64,000 bases of DNA from Lachnospiraceae bacterium (GCA_902363555.1 CABJAM010000002.1:620001-684000); one strand, 5' to 3'; counted from the stretch's first letter, positions 31,138 to 40,457 are shown. Made by a program: numbers and translations. Notes: generated by a model from the letters alone, not told the origin.

Positions 31138-31647
31138 TCATGCTTCCTTTATCAGGGCCTTGGTGATCTCCGCAATATACATCACGTGATAATCGTTCTC
31201 CGGATACCAGGTTACCTCATTCTCCGGCAGGTCAAAGCACTCCGGAACGATAGCGCTGTGATACATCTTTTTACAAATAAGGATCATATCCGCTTCCTCA
31301 AAGGCCGGTGTTCCGTCAATAAAACATGGCGTCAATCCGGCGGCGCCAATCTTATCACCATCACGCCCGGATGCAGAGCCGCATAAGCTTAAAGCCTTGC
31401 GATACTGCTCATTGAAAAATGTTAAGGAAAATGTATCATTTGCATCCACAAATTCCTTCGTGTAACGCTGCGGACGGATATAGGCCGTAGCTACGTTCTT
31501 CCCCCACAAAACACCTGCGCCGCCCCAACTGGCCGTCATCGTATTGCACTTTTCTTCGGTACCGGCAGTGATCAGCATCCATTCGCGGCCGATTTTATGG
31601 AACGGATTAAAAGGAACCTGCTCAATATTGACTTCTTTAAATGACAT
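31138..31647 (-). CDS. Flavin reductase family protein (FMN-binding split barrel)
   Basis: About 169 residues of the flavin_reduct family: TASWGGAGVLWGKNVATAYIRPQRYTKEFVDAND matches the FMN-binding core, followed by SLTFFNEQYRKAL. Members bind FMN and reduce flavins or serve as redox partners, but many clostridial proteins of this type have no assigned substrate. The start at 31647 has AAAGGA 8 bases upstream; the ATG at 31656 overlaps that ribosome site and is less likely. It stands alone on the minus strand; the 221 bases upstream contain no recognised gene. Confidence 0.88.
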   Translation of the reverse strand: MSFKEVNIEQVPFNPFHKIGREWMLITAGTEEKCNTMTASWGGAGVLWGKNVATAYIRPQRYTKEFVDANDTFSLTFFNEQYRKALSLCGSASGRDGDKIGAAGLTPCFIDGTPAFEEADMILICKKMYHSAIVPECFDLPENEVTWYPENDYHVMYIAEITKALIKEA

Positions 31648-31868
31648 AACGATCATCCTTTCTACTATTGTCTATGACCAGTATACACAAATTTCCCCGG
31701 TTCCGCAATCCCCGTCAGTGACACCAAAGGCCCGGGTGCCCGACGCCGTTACTATTCACGGAGGCGATGTTCCGCGAGGTGTTTTGCGGCACCAAAATGC
31801 GTCTAAACGCAGTTTATGTGCATCGCGCAGCGTGTTACTGTCCACGTATTGCCGGAACGGCGGACGTG

Positions 31869-33593
31869 TCACAGGCTCCCATAAACACGTACACCGCCAA
31901 GCCAGGTTTCCAGGACACGAATGTTCCCGATACGACCAGCGTCACCTTCCGGATTGAGGCTTTCCGGTTCAAAATCCAGCGGATTTAGCTCTAAAATCAC
32001 AAAGTCCGCCAGCATCCCTTCCTTAATATCCCCTTTGATATGTTCCTCAAAAGACGCGTAAGCCCCGGCAATGGTATAAGAATCCAGCGCCTCTTTTACA
32101 GTCAGCGCCTGGTCCGGCAAATAGGGGCCGCAGGCGCCATCGAGAGATTTGCGTGTCACGGCGCACTGTATCCCGCGAAGCGGTACCGGCAGCTCCACCG
32201 GGCAGTCGGAGCCGCCCGACATCGTCACTCCCAGCTCAAGAAAACGTTTGTAATTATAACTGGATGCCGCACGTTCCCGACCCACACGGGCTTCCACAAT
32301 GCGGATATCGTAATCCAGAAAGATGGACTGGATATATGCATGCAGATTCAGCTTCTGAAACATTTCATAATGCTCCGGCTTCATAATCTGGCAATGGACC
32401 ACACCACAGCGATGATCCCCCGCCGCCCCGTGGCCGTAAGTATCATCGTAAGCAGCGTCACCTTTTTCACTGCCCGGGGCCTCGCCGCCGCACAGCACGG
32501 ACGCAAAGGCTTTCAGCACGTTATCCATCATCCCGTCACCGATGGCGTGGATACACACCGGCATTTTGGCGGCATGGGCAGTTGCGATCATTTCCCGCAG
32601 CACCGGATACTTGTAGACCTCGATCCCACAGGTGTCCGGAGCATCGCTGTAAGGCTTAGTCATGTAGGCGGTGCGGGCTCCCAGAGAGCCATCGCCCAAA
32701 ATCTTTAAGGGGCCCGGTTTAAACATCAGTGATGGGGCTGCGTCCTCACCCCTGGGGACACCGGAGCCCGGATATTTTGAATAATCGTACATTTCCAGAA
32801 ATTGGCGCAGATGACTGACATCGCCAAGCTGGCACTGCTCGTTGACACGGACGGTCAGCCGTCCTTTTGCCGCAAGCTCCTCGTAAGCCTGAATGACCAT
32901 CGCCCAGGAAACTGATGGCAATGCCAGGAAATCATCGGACTGGACAGAGGTGACGCCATACCGGTTCGCCTCCCGCGACGCAGTGATCAGCATGGCTTTC
33001 ACATCCTCCAGAGAAAACGCCGGCATCCGCGCATATACAAGCTCCATGGCATTCTCCCGGAAAATCCCCAGCAGCCGCCCGTCACTATCCGTATCTATGT
33101 ATCCACCCTCCACGTCCACCGAATGCTCTAACTCCAACAGCTCCAGCGCCCGTGAATTAACCACGCACATATGACCGCAGGCCCTCACGGCCATCACCGG
33201 CCGTCGGTCATCCACCAGGTCCAGATCATCCCGGGTAATGAGCCGCTGCTCATCCATAAAATAATCCTGATTAAAGCCGCGGCCGCATAGCCACTGGCCC
33301 GCCTTTGCCGGATGCGCCGCAGCCCAGCTCCGAAAGCCATCGATCAAATAGCCAATGCTGTCTGTGCAAACGGATAAGTCTGCACATGACAGAGAATAAC
33401 CAAAATTTAAAAGGTGCATATGCGAATCATTAAAGCCGGCGCAGACAAACCGCCCCTTCAGATCTGTCACTTCACCGTCATACGCCATAGCCCCCGCATT
33501 GTCACCCACATAGACAAAACGGCCGCAATCTACGACAAATGCCTGCTTTAGCCCGTCCTGAGTGTATACATTACCGGATATAAAAATATTCAT
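31869..33593 (-). CDS. Amidohydrolase, YtcJ-like (amidohydro_3)
   Basis: About 574 residues. Metal-dependent hydrolase pattern: an N-terminal beta-sandwich, GFNDSHMHL (HxH ligands, about residue 60), VCIHAIGDGMMD (His, about residue 330), HCQIM and a late metal Asp in SGGSDCPVE (about 455). There is no signal peptide, so it is cytoplasmic. YtcJ-type enzymes include N-substituted formamide deformylase and many uncharacterised amidases; the substrate is unknown. The start at 33593 follows GGAGGTG; an upstream start at 33614 was not chosen. It appears to be a single-gene unit. Confidence 0.9.
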   Translation of the reverse strand: MNIFISGNVYTQDGLKQAFVVDCGRFVYVGDNAGAMAYDGEVTDLKGRFVCAGFNDSHMHLLNFGYSLSCADLSVCTDSIGYLIDGFRSWAAAHPAKAGQWLCGRGFNQDYFMDEQRLITRDDLDLVDDRRPVMAVRACGHMCVVNSRALELLELEHSVDVEGGYIDTDSDGRLLGIFRENAMELVYARMPAFSLEDVKAMLITASREANRYGVTSVQSDDFLALPSVSWAMVIQAYEELAAKGRLTVRVNEQCQLGDVSHLRQFLEMYDYSKYPGSGVPRGEDAAPSLMFKPGPLKILGDGSLGARTAYMTKPYSDAPDTCGIEVYKYPVLREMIATAHAAKMPVCIHAIGDGMMDNVLKAFASVLCGGEAPGSEKGDAAYDDTYGHGAAGDHRCGVVHCQIMKPEHYEMFQKLNLHAYIQSIFLDYDIRIVEARVGRERAASSYNYKRFLELGVTMSGGSDCPVELPVPLRGIQCAVTRKSLDGACGPYLPDQALTVKEALDSYTIAGAYASFEEHIKGDIKEGMLADFVILELNPLDFEPESLNPEGDAGRIGNIRVLETWLGGVRVYGSL

Positions 33594-33667
33594 CCGCACC
33601 ACCTCCATGATCATTACTGTTATTATTTATATCATAAAGCGTGGAATTTATCCAGTTCTTTACTATG

Positions 33668-33863
33668 AAAGTCATCATGTGGGGGCATAGTTGGAGAAGC
33701 TTGCTTCACCAGCTATACACACATTTGATGCCCCCAAAAGTATGAGGACGGGCTGACGCAGGCAGCATAAAGTCATCATACTTTTGCGGCGATTGTAGGA
33801 GTGCGGAGCACGGAGCAATCGGCTTTCATGTATAGTGATGATTGGGCCGCCAGGCACAATCAT
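33668..33863. repeat. Intergenic inverted and direct repeats
   Basis: TGGGGGCAT (33680-33688) and ATGCCCCCA (33728-33736) can form a stem enclosing a smaller GAAGC/GCTTC hairpin. AAGTCATCAT occurs at about 33669 and 33770 on either side, and GATTG/CAATC flank a second GC-rich loop near 33793-33821. The 283-base gap between the amidohydrolase and the heptad-repeat gene holds no convincing gene; the structure may be a terminator or a decayed mobile element. Confidence 0.45.
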
Positions 33864-33876
33864 GTCTGTTTAGATC

Positions 33877-35778
33877 CTACGCTCCGGTAAACAGATCCTT
33901 CAACCGCGTCCATACGTTTTCCTCTGCCGGCTCCGGCTTTGGCGGCTTCACCACAGTTTTTTGGATTCCGGCGGTCTGAATGACAAACTGAACGGACGTT
34001 ACCTTTTTATTTTGAGGGGATACAAAGGATACCGGTTTGAAGTCGGATGTATCGTATTCCGCCTTCTGCTCATTTATGTATGTCTCAATCTCATCCGGAA
34101 TCCGCCCGGCATTATCGTCCAGTGACGCCAGCCCATCGGATAGCTGCCCGGCTCCCCCCGAAAGGCTGGCGAGCCCTCCGGCCATGCTGTCAATGCCGCC
34201 GGTCAGTTGCCCGTAGCCGCCGGCCAGGCTTCGGACACCATCGGTATAGCTCACTAAACCATTATGAAAGCTGCCGTAGTTTTGTGCCAGCTTTGCGATC
34301 CCGTCCTTCAAAGCATTGAGTGCGTCCTCCAGGCTGGTTCCTGTGGTTCCGGCGTTCTCCAGCGACGCGCCAAGCTGGGCCCTGATACCTTTAAGCGCTT
34401 CGGAAATAGCCGCGGCATTTTGCGCCAGCTCCGGCAGATGGTCGCGAACCGCATAAAAAGCCGGAGCCACGGCGGCATAGGTGCCTTTGACGGTCTGAGC
34501 CGCCTGATAGGTCGTAATAAGCGCGCCCAGAGCGGCATTGTCCGGATTGGCAGCCATAAGAGCGCCGATATCCGCCTCCCCCACAGACGCTGCCGGGATT
34601 GCCGCAACTGCTCCGTCCATGGCGGCGATCGCCTGGTTCAACCCTTCAGTCAGGCTGCCAATACCATCACTCAGACCATCAAGGCCGCCTGCCAGCTCGG
34701 TCAGGCCTTCGGGAAGCGCCGCCAGGGCAGAAATATCAAATCCGTCCATATCTGCGGATGCCAGCACTTGGTTCATCGTTTGGAGCGCATCCAGAATCTG
34801 CTGGGAACCTCCTGACAGATTGGCGGAATTATTGCTCAGCTTATAAAGACCGCCGCCAAAATCCTTTGCGCCGGACTGTAAGCTGGCCGCACCGCTTTTC
34901 AGCCGGGCAGCGCCGTCATTTAACTGGGCGGCACCCAAGCTTAGCTGGCGGATCGCCGAGGCCAGAGCGTCAAGGCCGTCGGTCATTTGGGAAATATCCC
35001 CCATTTCCAGTTCCATGGAAAAGGGTACCGCCGATATGGAAATACCGGTCATTTCAAAATCGGTCACATCAGCCTCAACGATCATATCTCCGTTTTTACC
35101 GGGCAGCACCGTAAAATTTTGCAGCTTGTCACTGCCCGCATTGGCCGGTGTCGCTCCCTTGGCCACGATATTTACGCATCGGCCGCCGTCCAGTGTGACG
35201 GTTACCTGGAGCATATAATTATCGTAAAAGGGCGCTGTTATATTTTTATTTTTGAAGGTCTGGATATGTATTTTCAGATGACCGGACGCTCCGGCCAGGG
35301 CCTTTGCCTCCACGGCCTTTCCATCTAATGTATACTTGATAACAATATCCCATGGCAATTCCTTCGCGATCATATTTCCCTGATAGAAAAAACGTCCGGG
35401 AACCGCCTGGACACGGACCGTTCCGTCATCGCAGGTGATCGCGTTGGTATTGGTCAGATTTTTTACCGAATCAAAACGTCCGTAATCCGTCAGAAGTCCT
35501 TCTGAGGTCACGTCAATGATATTCACAGAATAAATATTCTCCACAGCGCCGTCATTGCCTGCAAGCGCATATAAAACCTCTTCCCTAGAATCAAATTCCG
35601 CTTCCTCCGGGTCCGCTGAAGCCTGCGCTTTTTCCGTTTTCTCCGGGGTTGCCGGGGCCTGCGCTTTTTCCGTTTCTTCCGTGCCCGCCGGGGCCTGCGC
35701 CTGGGCGGCCATCCCAAACCACAGCGCCGCTGCCATAAATAATGCCATTCCCTTAAATACACCATGTCGTTTATTCAT
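33877..35778 (-). CDS. Secreted/anchored protein with Leu-x-x-Gly heptad repeats (MMPL partner)
   Basis: A 633-residue protein: signal peptide (about 1-28), a degenerate repeat region (TEKAQAPATPEKTEKAQASADPEE split over about residues 33-60), a beta-rich domain (60-260), then a long helical region (about 265-560) built of Leu-x-x-Gly heptads (LNDGAARLKSGAASLQSGAKD; LTGGIDSMAGGLASLSGG) as in TIGR03057/YhgE-like proteins, and a short basic tail. These heptads usually form long extracellular coiled coils beside MMPL/RND or Pip-like transporters. The MMPL exporter gene lies directly upstream on the same strand, so the two likely form one envelope complex under TetR control. Confidence 0.88.
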   Translation of the reverse strand: MNKRHGVFKGMALFMAAALWFGMAAQAQAPAGTEETEKAQAPATPEKTEKAQASADPEEAEFDSREEVLYALAGNDGAVENIYSVNIIDVTSEGLLTDYGRFDSVKNLTNTNAITCDDGTVRVQAVPGRFFYQGNMIAKELPWDIVIKYTLDGKAVEAKALAGASGHLKIHIQTFKNKNITAPFYDNYMLQVTVTLDGGRCVNIVAKGATPANAGSDKLQNFTVLPGKNGDMIVEADVTDFEMTGISISAVPFSMELEMGDISQMTDGLDALASAIRQLSLGAAQLNDGAARLKSGAASLQSGAKDFGGGLYKLSNNSANLSGGSQQILDALQTMNQVLASADMDGFDISALAALPEGLTELAGGLDGLSDGIGSLTEGLNQAIAAMDGAVAAIPAASVGEADIGALMAANPDNAALGALITTYQAAQTVKGTYAAVAPAFYAVRDHLPELAQNAAAISEALKGIRAQLGASLENAGTTGTSLEDALNALKDGIAKLAQNYGSFHNGLVSYTDGVRSLAGGYGQLTGGIDSMAGGLASLSGGAGQLSDGLASLDDNAGRIPDEIETYINEQKAEYDTSDFKPVSFVSPQNKKVTSVQFVIQTAGIQKTVVKPPKPEPAEENVWTRLKDLFTGA

Positions 35779-35912
35779 TATGTTCCACCTCCAATTTATC
35801 GTCGCCCACTGGGGCCTATGCCTGAGCGGTCATCCCAATCGTTCAGAAGCATCGATTTCTGACGAATATCGTCATCAAAATTGCTTCGCGGCAGGCCCTA
35901 TGTCTGTAAAAT

Positions 35913-37970
35913 TTACGCGTTCGTATGTTTTCCTGCGTTCATGGTCGTTTTAGAAATCACTTTATCAAACAGCATAAGCAATGCGGGCAGGACACCGACG
36001 ACCATCAAAAAGGACAACAGCGTTCCGCGGCACAGCAATGCGCCCATGGCCGCCACAATGGTGTTTGTGGAACGCCAGTAAAGACAAAAGCCTGCGCCGG
36101 ACAGAGTCACCGCAGAGACGATCACCGAAAGAAGATTCCGGCTGCTGGCCGTATTTATGGCTGCCCGTTTGTCCATGGTCTGCCGCGCCCGCAAATACCC
36201 CTGGGTAAACAAAATAGCGTAGTCGATCGTGGCGCCCAACTGCACCGTATGGATGACAAGAAAGCCTATGTAGCTTAATGAGGTTCCTGTAAAATATGGG
36301 ATCGCCAGATTGATCCATATGGCGGATTCAATGACCGCCAGCAATATCAATGGGATTGAAAGCGACTTAAAGGTCACAAGCAGCGTCAGACCGATGGCCA
36401 CAATAGCCAGAAGGCTGACTATTTTATTGTCCGACAACACCACATTTTTCATATCATACAAATTGGCGCTCTGGCCACAGGAATAGGATTCATCGTAATA
36501 GGCGCCGGTAATTTCCCGCACCCGCTCCACAAGCGCAAACGCTTCGTCTCCCTCCTCCTGTGTATCACAGGTGAGAATGATTCGGGCATAATCCGGAGAA
36601 TAAAAATTTTCAACAATGGCATCCTCCATAAATTCCACCGGTATCTCGGTTCCCACCGTTGTCACGTAGGCCATCACGCTGCTGACATTTTCCACATTGG
36701 CCAATGCATCGCACAGCGCCCTCTCCCGCGCCGCATCGCCCCGGGGCACAAGCACCACCATGGACAACGCCTGCCCGAAGCGCGCATTAATTTCCTCCGT
36801 ATCCTGTCCATAGCGGGTCTTTTTGTCCGGCGTTCCGCTTCCATATATGAAATCATTCCGGTTCTGAGCAAGAATACTCGGCACCACAACAATCAGAACA
36901 ATAATTAACGCAGGTATACGGACTTTCAGTAATCCCCGGCTCAGACCGCTAATATCGGGAATAAACCTTTTGTGCCGGGTCTTATCCAACAGCTTATAGC
37001 AGCACAGCGTCAGCGCCGGCAAAAATACCATAACCGATATGTAGCTGAACAAAATCCCCTTCACAAGATTCAGGCCCATATCCGGTCCAATGCGAAAACG
37101 CATAAAAAGCAGCGCCAGAAAACCGAACATCGTCGTTGCCGCGCTGGCGGCTATGGAAGAAAAGGAAGCTTTCATGGCCCGGCGCATGGCATTTCCAGCA
37201 TCCTCCCCGGTCTTACGTTCCCTTTTAAAGCTGTGGAGAAGAAAGATGGAATAGTCCAACGAAACGGCCAGTTGTAAAATCGGGCTCACAGCCAGTGTTA
37301 CGAAGGAAATTTCCCCGGTCAGCGCCGTCAATCCCATATTCATCACAATGGCAATGCCGATGGTTCCCATATAGAGCACTGGTTCCAGCCAGGAGGTGGT
37401 CGTCAGAAATAAGATCAGCAGGATCAGGGGCACGAGGATAAGAATCGCGCCCACAGATTCCTTATTGCCCACAGACTCCATGTAGGCGGCATTGGCCGCA
37501 TCACCGGTAACAGCCACATGTTTTCCATCCTCCAGGGCATAAATCGCGTCCACCGCCTGCTGCTCAAAGCCTTTGTCAATGGTTACGGAATAGAGCGCCG
37601 CGCCATCCCGGTAATACTCCCGCACCATTTTATCATCTGCCATCTCCAGTGGCTGCTTAAGATTGATCACATCATCCAGCCACAAAACCGCTGACACGCC
37701 CGGAAGCGCCTTTAGCTGCGCCTTAAAGGCGACCGCCTCCATAAGCTCCACATCGGAAACCATCACCCGGGCATTGGGCACGTCACCGGAAAACTCCCGG
37801 GCCATCAACGCCAACGCCACGGTGGATTCCGAATCCTTCGGAAGATAATCGACCATATTGTCATTTTTGGCAATCGCGGCGGCAAAAAAAGCACAGACGG
37901 CGGCAATGGCGAGAAATACCGCCACAATAGCTTTCCTGTGCTCCGTGATCCCCTGTGATAATCTGTCCAT
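35913..37970 (-). CDS. MMPL/RND-family exporter (HAE3 type)
   Basis: About 685 residues with twelve membrane segments in two halves, each with an extracellular loop domain. Characteristic membrane motifs are LAVSLDYSIFLLHSFKRERKTG in the first half and VQLGATIDYAILFTQGYLRARQT in the second; the Asp residues there are expected proton-relay sites. Such proteins export lipids, glycolipids or hydrophobic compounds using proton motive force. The start at 37970 has GGAGG 7 bases upstream. It is divergent from a TetR regulator and followed by the heptad-repeat partner, a common Firmicutes trio. Ligand unknown. Confidence 0.93.
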   Translation of the reverse strand: MDRLSQGITEHRKAIVAVFLAIAAVCAFFAAAIAKNDNMVDYLPKDSESTVALALMAREFSGDVPNARVMVSDVELMEAVAFKAQLKALPGVSAVLWLDDVINLKQPLEMADDKMVREYYRDGAALYSVTIDKGFEQQAVDAIYALEDGKHVAVTGDAANAAYMESVGNKESVGAILILVPLILLILFLTTTSWLEPVLYMGTIGIAIVMNMGLTALTGEISFVTLAVSPILQLAVSLDYSIFLLHSFKRERKTGEDAGNAMRRAMKASFSSIAASAATTMFGFLALLFMRFRIGPDMGLNLVKGILFSYISVMVFLPALTLCCYKLLDKTRHKRFIPDISGLSRGLLKVRIPALIIVLIVVVPSILAQNRNDFIYGSGTPDKKTRYGQDTEEINARFGQALSMVVLVPRGDAARERALCDALANVENVSSVMAYVTTVGTEIPVEFMEDAIVENFYSPDYARIILTCDTQEEGDEAFALVERVREITGAYYDESYSCGQSANLYDMKNVVLSDNKIVSLLAIVAIGLTLLVTFKSLSIPLILLAVIESAIWINLAIPYFTGTSLSYIGFLVIHTVQLGATIDYAILFTQGYLRARQTMDKRAAINTASSRNLLSVIVSAVTLSGAGFCLYWRSTNTIVAAMGALLCRGTLLSFLMVVGVLPALLMLFDKVISKTTMNAGKHTNA

Positions 37971-38079
37971 GACATCGCCTCCCCATTTCACCGTTGATCC
38001 GTATGCGCTCTGCGGCTCCGGTCAGTTACGGAATCGGTGTTATTTATTAAACATTATGTTGATTTACTATCATATTTAT

Positions 38080-38108
38080 AGTATATTTACATTAAGTAAT
38101 AAATTCAA
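38080..38108 (-). promoter_or_regulatory. Promoter of the MMPL exporter operon
   Basis: Minus-strand TTGAAT, 17-base spacer, TATACT. The flanking 38110-38150 stretch holds repeated TTGTCAGAT/CAGATT-type motifs where the divergent TetR protein could bind. Confidence 0.65.
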
Positions 38109-38198
38109 CAATCAGATTATTTACAATTGTCAGATATACAACAGATTTGTGCCAAATGAAAATAAAGCGTCAGATTTACCGAAAGTGAGGAATAAGCC

Positions 38199-38765
38199 AT
38201 GGAAAATAAAAAACAGGATAAACGGGTGCGTTATACGAAAATGTTTATTAAGGACAGCTTTGTCGCCCTGTTAAAGGACAAGCCCATTTCCAAGATCACG
38301 ATTAAGGAAATCTGTGAAAACGCCGATATTAACCGGGCTACCTTTTATGCGCATTATACGGATCAATATGACCTTTTAACTCAGATTGAAAACGATGTTA
38401 TCAATGACGTCCATAAATATTTATCCGGGGAATACATTGCTGATGATCCAGATTCGATCCGCAAGCTTTCTCAGATTTTTACGTACATCCGCAAAAATGA
38501 CGAGATCTGCAAAATCCTCCTCAGCGACAATGCTGACGCCAATTTTCAAAAGCTGCTCATGGAGCTCGTCTGGCAGGAGGTCGTTCCTGGCTGGGCCCAG
38601 AGCAAGGCGCTGTCCGCCGAGGATATGGAGTATATTTATACTTTCGTATTTATAGGGTGTGTCGGGATTATAAAAAAATGGCTGGACGGGGGGATGGTGA
38701 AGTCGGAAAGTGAGATGGCGGCGTTGGTGCTGAGACTTTCTTATAAGGGGATGTCGGACTTTTAA
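38199..38765 (+). CDS. TetR-family transcriptional regulator
   Basis: A 188-residue repressor-type protein: helix-turn-helix at about 12-60 (ISKITIKEICENADINRATFYAHYTDQYDLL) and a helical ligand domain (TetR_C_7/8-like) to the end. An unusually basic start, ENKKQDKRVRYTKMF, precedes the first helix. It is divergent from the MMPL exporter operon with a 228-base shared region, so it probably represses the exporter and itself until an exported compound binds. Confidence 0.93.
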   Translation: MENKKQDKRVRYTKMFIKDSFVALLKDKPISKITIKEICENADINRATFYAHYTDQYDLLTQIENDVINDVHKYLSGEYIADDPDSIRKLSQIFTYIRKNDEICKILLSDNADANFQKLLMELVWQEVVPGWAQSKALSAEDMEYIYTFVFIGCVGIIKKWLDGGMVKSESEMAALVLRLSYKGMSDF

Positions 38766-38814
38766 GGGCGTCGCCTGGGGCGAAGGCCTGGAGCAGAACA
38801 CCTTCATTTATGAA

Positions 38815-38851
38815 ATATCTCCGTCATCCAGCTTGTGAATGACGGAGATAT
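38815..38851. terminator. Bidirectional terminator between TetR and Fic genes
   Basis: A perfect 13-base stem (38815-38827 with 38839-38851), 11-base loop, followed on the plus strand by GTGTTTGTTTG. The two genes converge here. Confidence 0.75.
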
Positions 38852-38864
38852 GTGTTTGTTTGAC

Positions 38865-39911
38865 TTAGATTCTGACATAACCAGTAGCAGGTCCGGAACC
38901 AACCTTTGCAATATATCCCGTTTTAAGCAATTCCGTCAGAGTACGTTCTACCGTAGTTTTACTTATATCAGGACAGGCATCCATGATTTCTTTTTTTGTG
39001 ATTTTACCTACCTTCTGATCGATAATTGCTTTAATTCTATCCGGCTTAGAAAGGCTGCGGTTTTTCAGATGTTCTACACGGCTTTCAAACTCATTGTAAG
39101 CTTTTATCATAATTCCCAAATAATATTTCAAAAAAGGCGCATAGGAATTTTCATTTTCGTGCCATCCCATAGAACTTGCCTGCAATGCTTCATAGTATGT
39201 TTCTTTCGTCTTTTCAATCAACATCTCCATACTAACATATTTTCCTACAATGTAGCCTGCCTTATAAAACAGGAGTAATGTCAACAGACGACTCATGCGG
39301 CCATTTCCATCATTGAAAGGATGGATACAAAGAAAATCCAAAATAAACATGGGAATCAAAAGCAGTTTATCCATCCGGTCCGCTTCCCATGCTTCCAAAA
39401 ACTGCTTACACAATTCGTCCATTGCTTCGGGCGTCTGAAATGCAGGAATAGGAATAAATCTGGCTTTCTGATGTCCCTCCACATCCGTCTTGGCAATCAC
39501 ATTATCTGAGTTCTTGTAAGTTCCTCCCGCAGCTCCCTGAGAATAAGAATATAGATCACGATGAAGCTGTAAAATAATATTCGGTCTGGGAACAATATAT
39601 TCGTAACTCTCATGCACCGTTGAAAGCACTTCTCGATAACCTGCAATTTCCTGCTCAGAACGATTGCGGGGTTCCGCTTTCTGGCTCACCAATTCTTCAA
39701 GTCGTTTATCAGTTGTGTAAATACCTTCAATACGGTTAGAAGCTCCTGTGCTCTGAATCAAAGCCACTTCCAACAGTGTTTTCAATTCATCTATATTGGC
39801 TTCAAGAAACAATTCCTGCTTGCCTTTATGTTCATGTATACTTGTTAACATCTGGACAATTTCTGGTGTCAATAATTTTTCTGGTTCTTTTATATAATCA
39901 AATACCCTCAC
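38865..39911 (-). CDS. Fic/DOC family protein with winged helix
   Basis: A 348-residue Fic protein. The active-site loop HPFNDGNGRMSR (about residue 205) matches HPFxxGNGR, so AMP-transferase activity is plausible. The N-terminal segment SNRIEG (about residue 65) fits the class II inhibitory motif S/T-xxx-E-G/N, whose Glu blocks ATP binding in cis. The C-terminal 60 residues (ITKKEIMDACPDISKTTVERTLTELLKTGYI) are a winged helix, so the protein probably also binds DNA. The start codon is GTG at 39911. Two direct repeats overlap its promoter and ribosome site, suggesting autoregulation. No separate antitoxin gene is adjacent. Confidence 0.92.
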   Translation of the reverse strand: MRVFDYIKEPEKLLTPEIVQMLTSIHEHKGKQELFLEANIDELKTLLEVALIQSTGASNRIEGIYTTDKRLEELVSQKAEPRNRSEQEIAGYREVLSTVHESYEYIVPRPNIILQLHRDLYSYSQGAAGGTYKNSDNVIAKTDVEGHQKARFIPIPAFQTPEAMDELCKQFLEAWEADRMDKLLLIPMFILDFLCIHPFNDGNGRMSRLLTLLLFYKAGYIVGKYVSMEMLIEKTKETYYEALQASSMGWHENENSYAPFLKYYLGIMIKAYNEFESRVEHLKNRSLSKPDRIKAIIDQKVGKITKKEIMDACPDISKTTVERTLTELLKTGYIAKVGSGPATGYVRI

Positions 39912-39913
39912 GC

Positions 39914-39972
39914 TATCTACCTCATTTCCGAATTATCTACCTCATTTTACGTTAAAATGACGGAGATTTCAA
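39914..39972 (-). promoter_or_regulatory. Fic promoter with two 14-base direct repeats
   Basis: Minus strand: TTGAAA (39967-39972), 17-base spacer, TAAAAT (39944-39949). TATCTACCTCATTT (plus-strand reading) occurs at 39914 and 39934, 20 bases apart; one copy overlaps the -10/start and the other contains the GAGG ribosome site of the Fic gene. Confidence 0.7.
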
Positions 39973-40038
39973 TAGAATGACGAAGATAATTCAGATTCCA
40001 GCTACTATTTATTATACGAATTATAGATGCTTTTATAC

Positions 40039-40067
40039 GTAACAGTCCGGCCCCTTTGAACTGTTAC
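40039..40067. repeat. 29-base palindromic dispersed element
   Basis: GTAACAGTCC, GGCCCCTTT, GAACTGTTAC: one mismatch between arms. It lies between the Fic promoter and tRNA-Cys. Confidence 0.85.
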
Positions 40068-40156
40068 CATTTATACAAAACTTGATCTATAAAATTTAAA
40101 TTGCTTATTGACGAATAAATTCACAATTGCTATAATATAATAAGTCTAAAGAGCAC

Positions 40157-40228
40157 GGCGTAGTAGCCAAGTGGTAAGGCAAAGGTCTGCAACACCTTGA
40201 TTCACCGGTTCAAATCCGGTCTGCGCCT
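40157..40228 (+). tRNA. tRNA-Cys (anticodon GCA)
   Basis: A full cloverleaf: acceptor stem GGCGTAG with CTGCGCC plus discriminator T, D arm with AGTGGTAAGGC, anticodon arm with loop CTGCAAC (anticodon GCA), and T arm CCGGTTCAAATCCGG. CCA is not encoded. TATAAT at about 40132-40138 just upstream fits its promoter, and a strong terminator follows. Confidence 0.96.
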
Positions 40229-40231
40229 TCT

Positions 40232-40270
40232 AAAAAACCCCGGGAAATCTATATTTCCCGGGGCTTTTTT
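40232..40270 (+). terminator. Rho-independent terminator of tRNA-Cys
   Basis: CCCCGGGAAAT (40238-40248) pairs with ATTTCCCGGGG (40253-40263), followed by CTTTTTT. Confidence 0.93.
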
Positions 40271-40455
40271 GCGCGAAGCAACGAGCCGCAAAGGGGCGCT
40301 TGCGCACATTTGTGGCGACTGCCGCGATGCCGACGTAGCGAAGCGGAGTCGGGATGCGCGAAACAACGAGCCACAAAGGGGAACTTGCTCACCTTTGTGG
40401 CGACTGCCGCGACCCGGTGGTGCGAAGCGGAACCGGGCACGCGAAGCTGAATAGA
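40271..40455. repeat. Two 85-base GC-rich tandem repeats with conserved hairpins
   Basis: Units begin GCGCGAA at 40271 and 40356; a truncated third starts near 40439. Each unit holds two stem-loops: CCGCAAA/TTTGTGG then CCGAC/GTCGG in the first, and CCACAAAGG/CCTTTGTGG then CCCGGT/ACCGGG in the second. Stem sequences differ between units but stay complementary. No open frame of interest is present; the region separates tRNA-Cys from the convergent aspartate kinase gene. Confidence 0.8.
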
Positions 40456-40457
40456 AT

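Noticed and set aside
33675..33863. 62-codon minus-strand frame in the intergenic repeat
   Set aside because: No ribosome site or known family; the sequence is explained by inverted repeats.
38835..39278. Plus-strand 147-codon frame after the TetR gene
   Set aside because: It runs through the bidirectional terminator and is antisense to the Fic gene.
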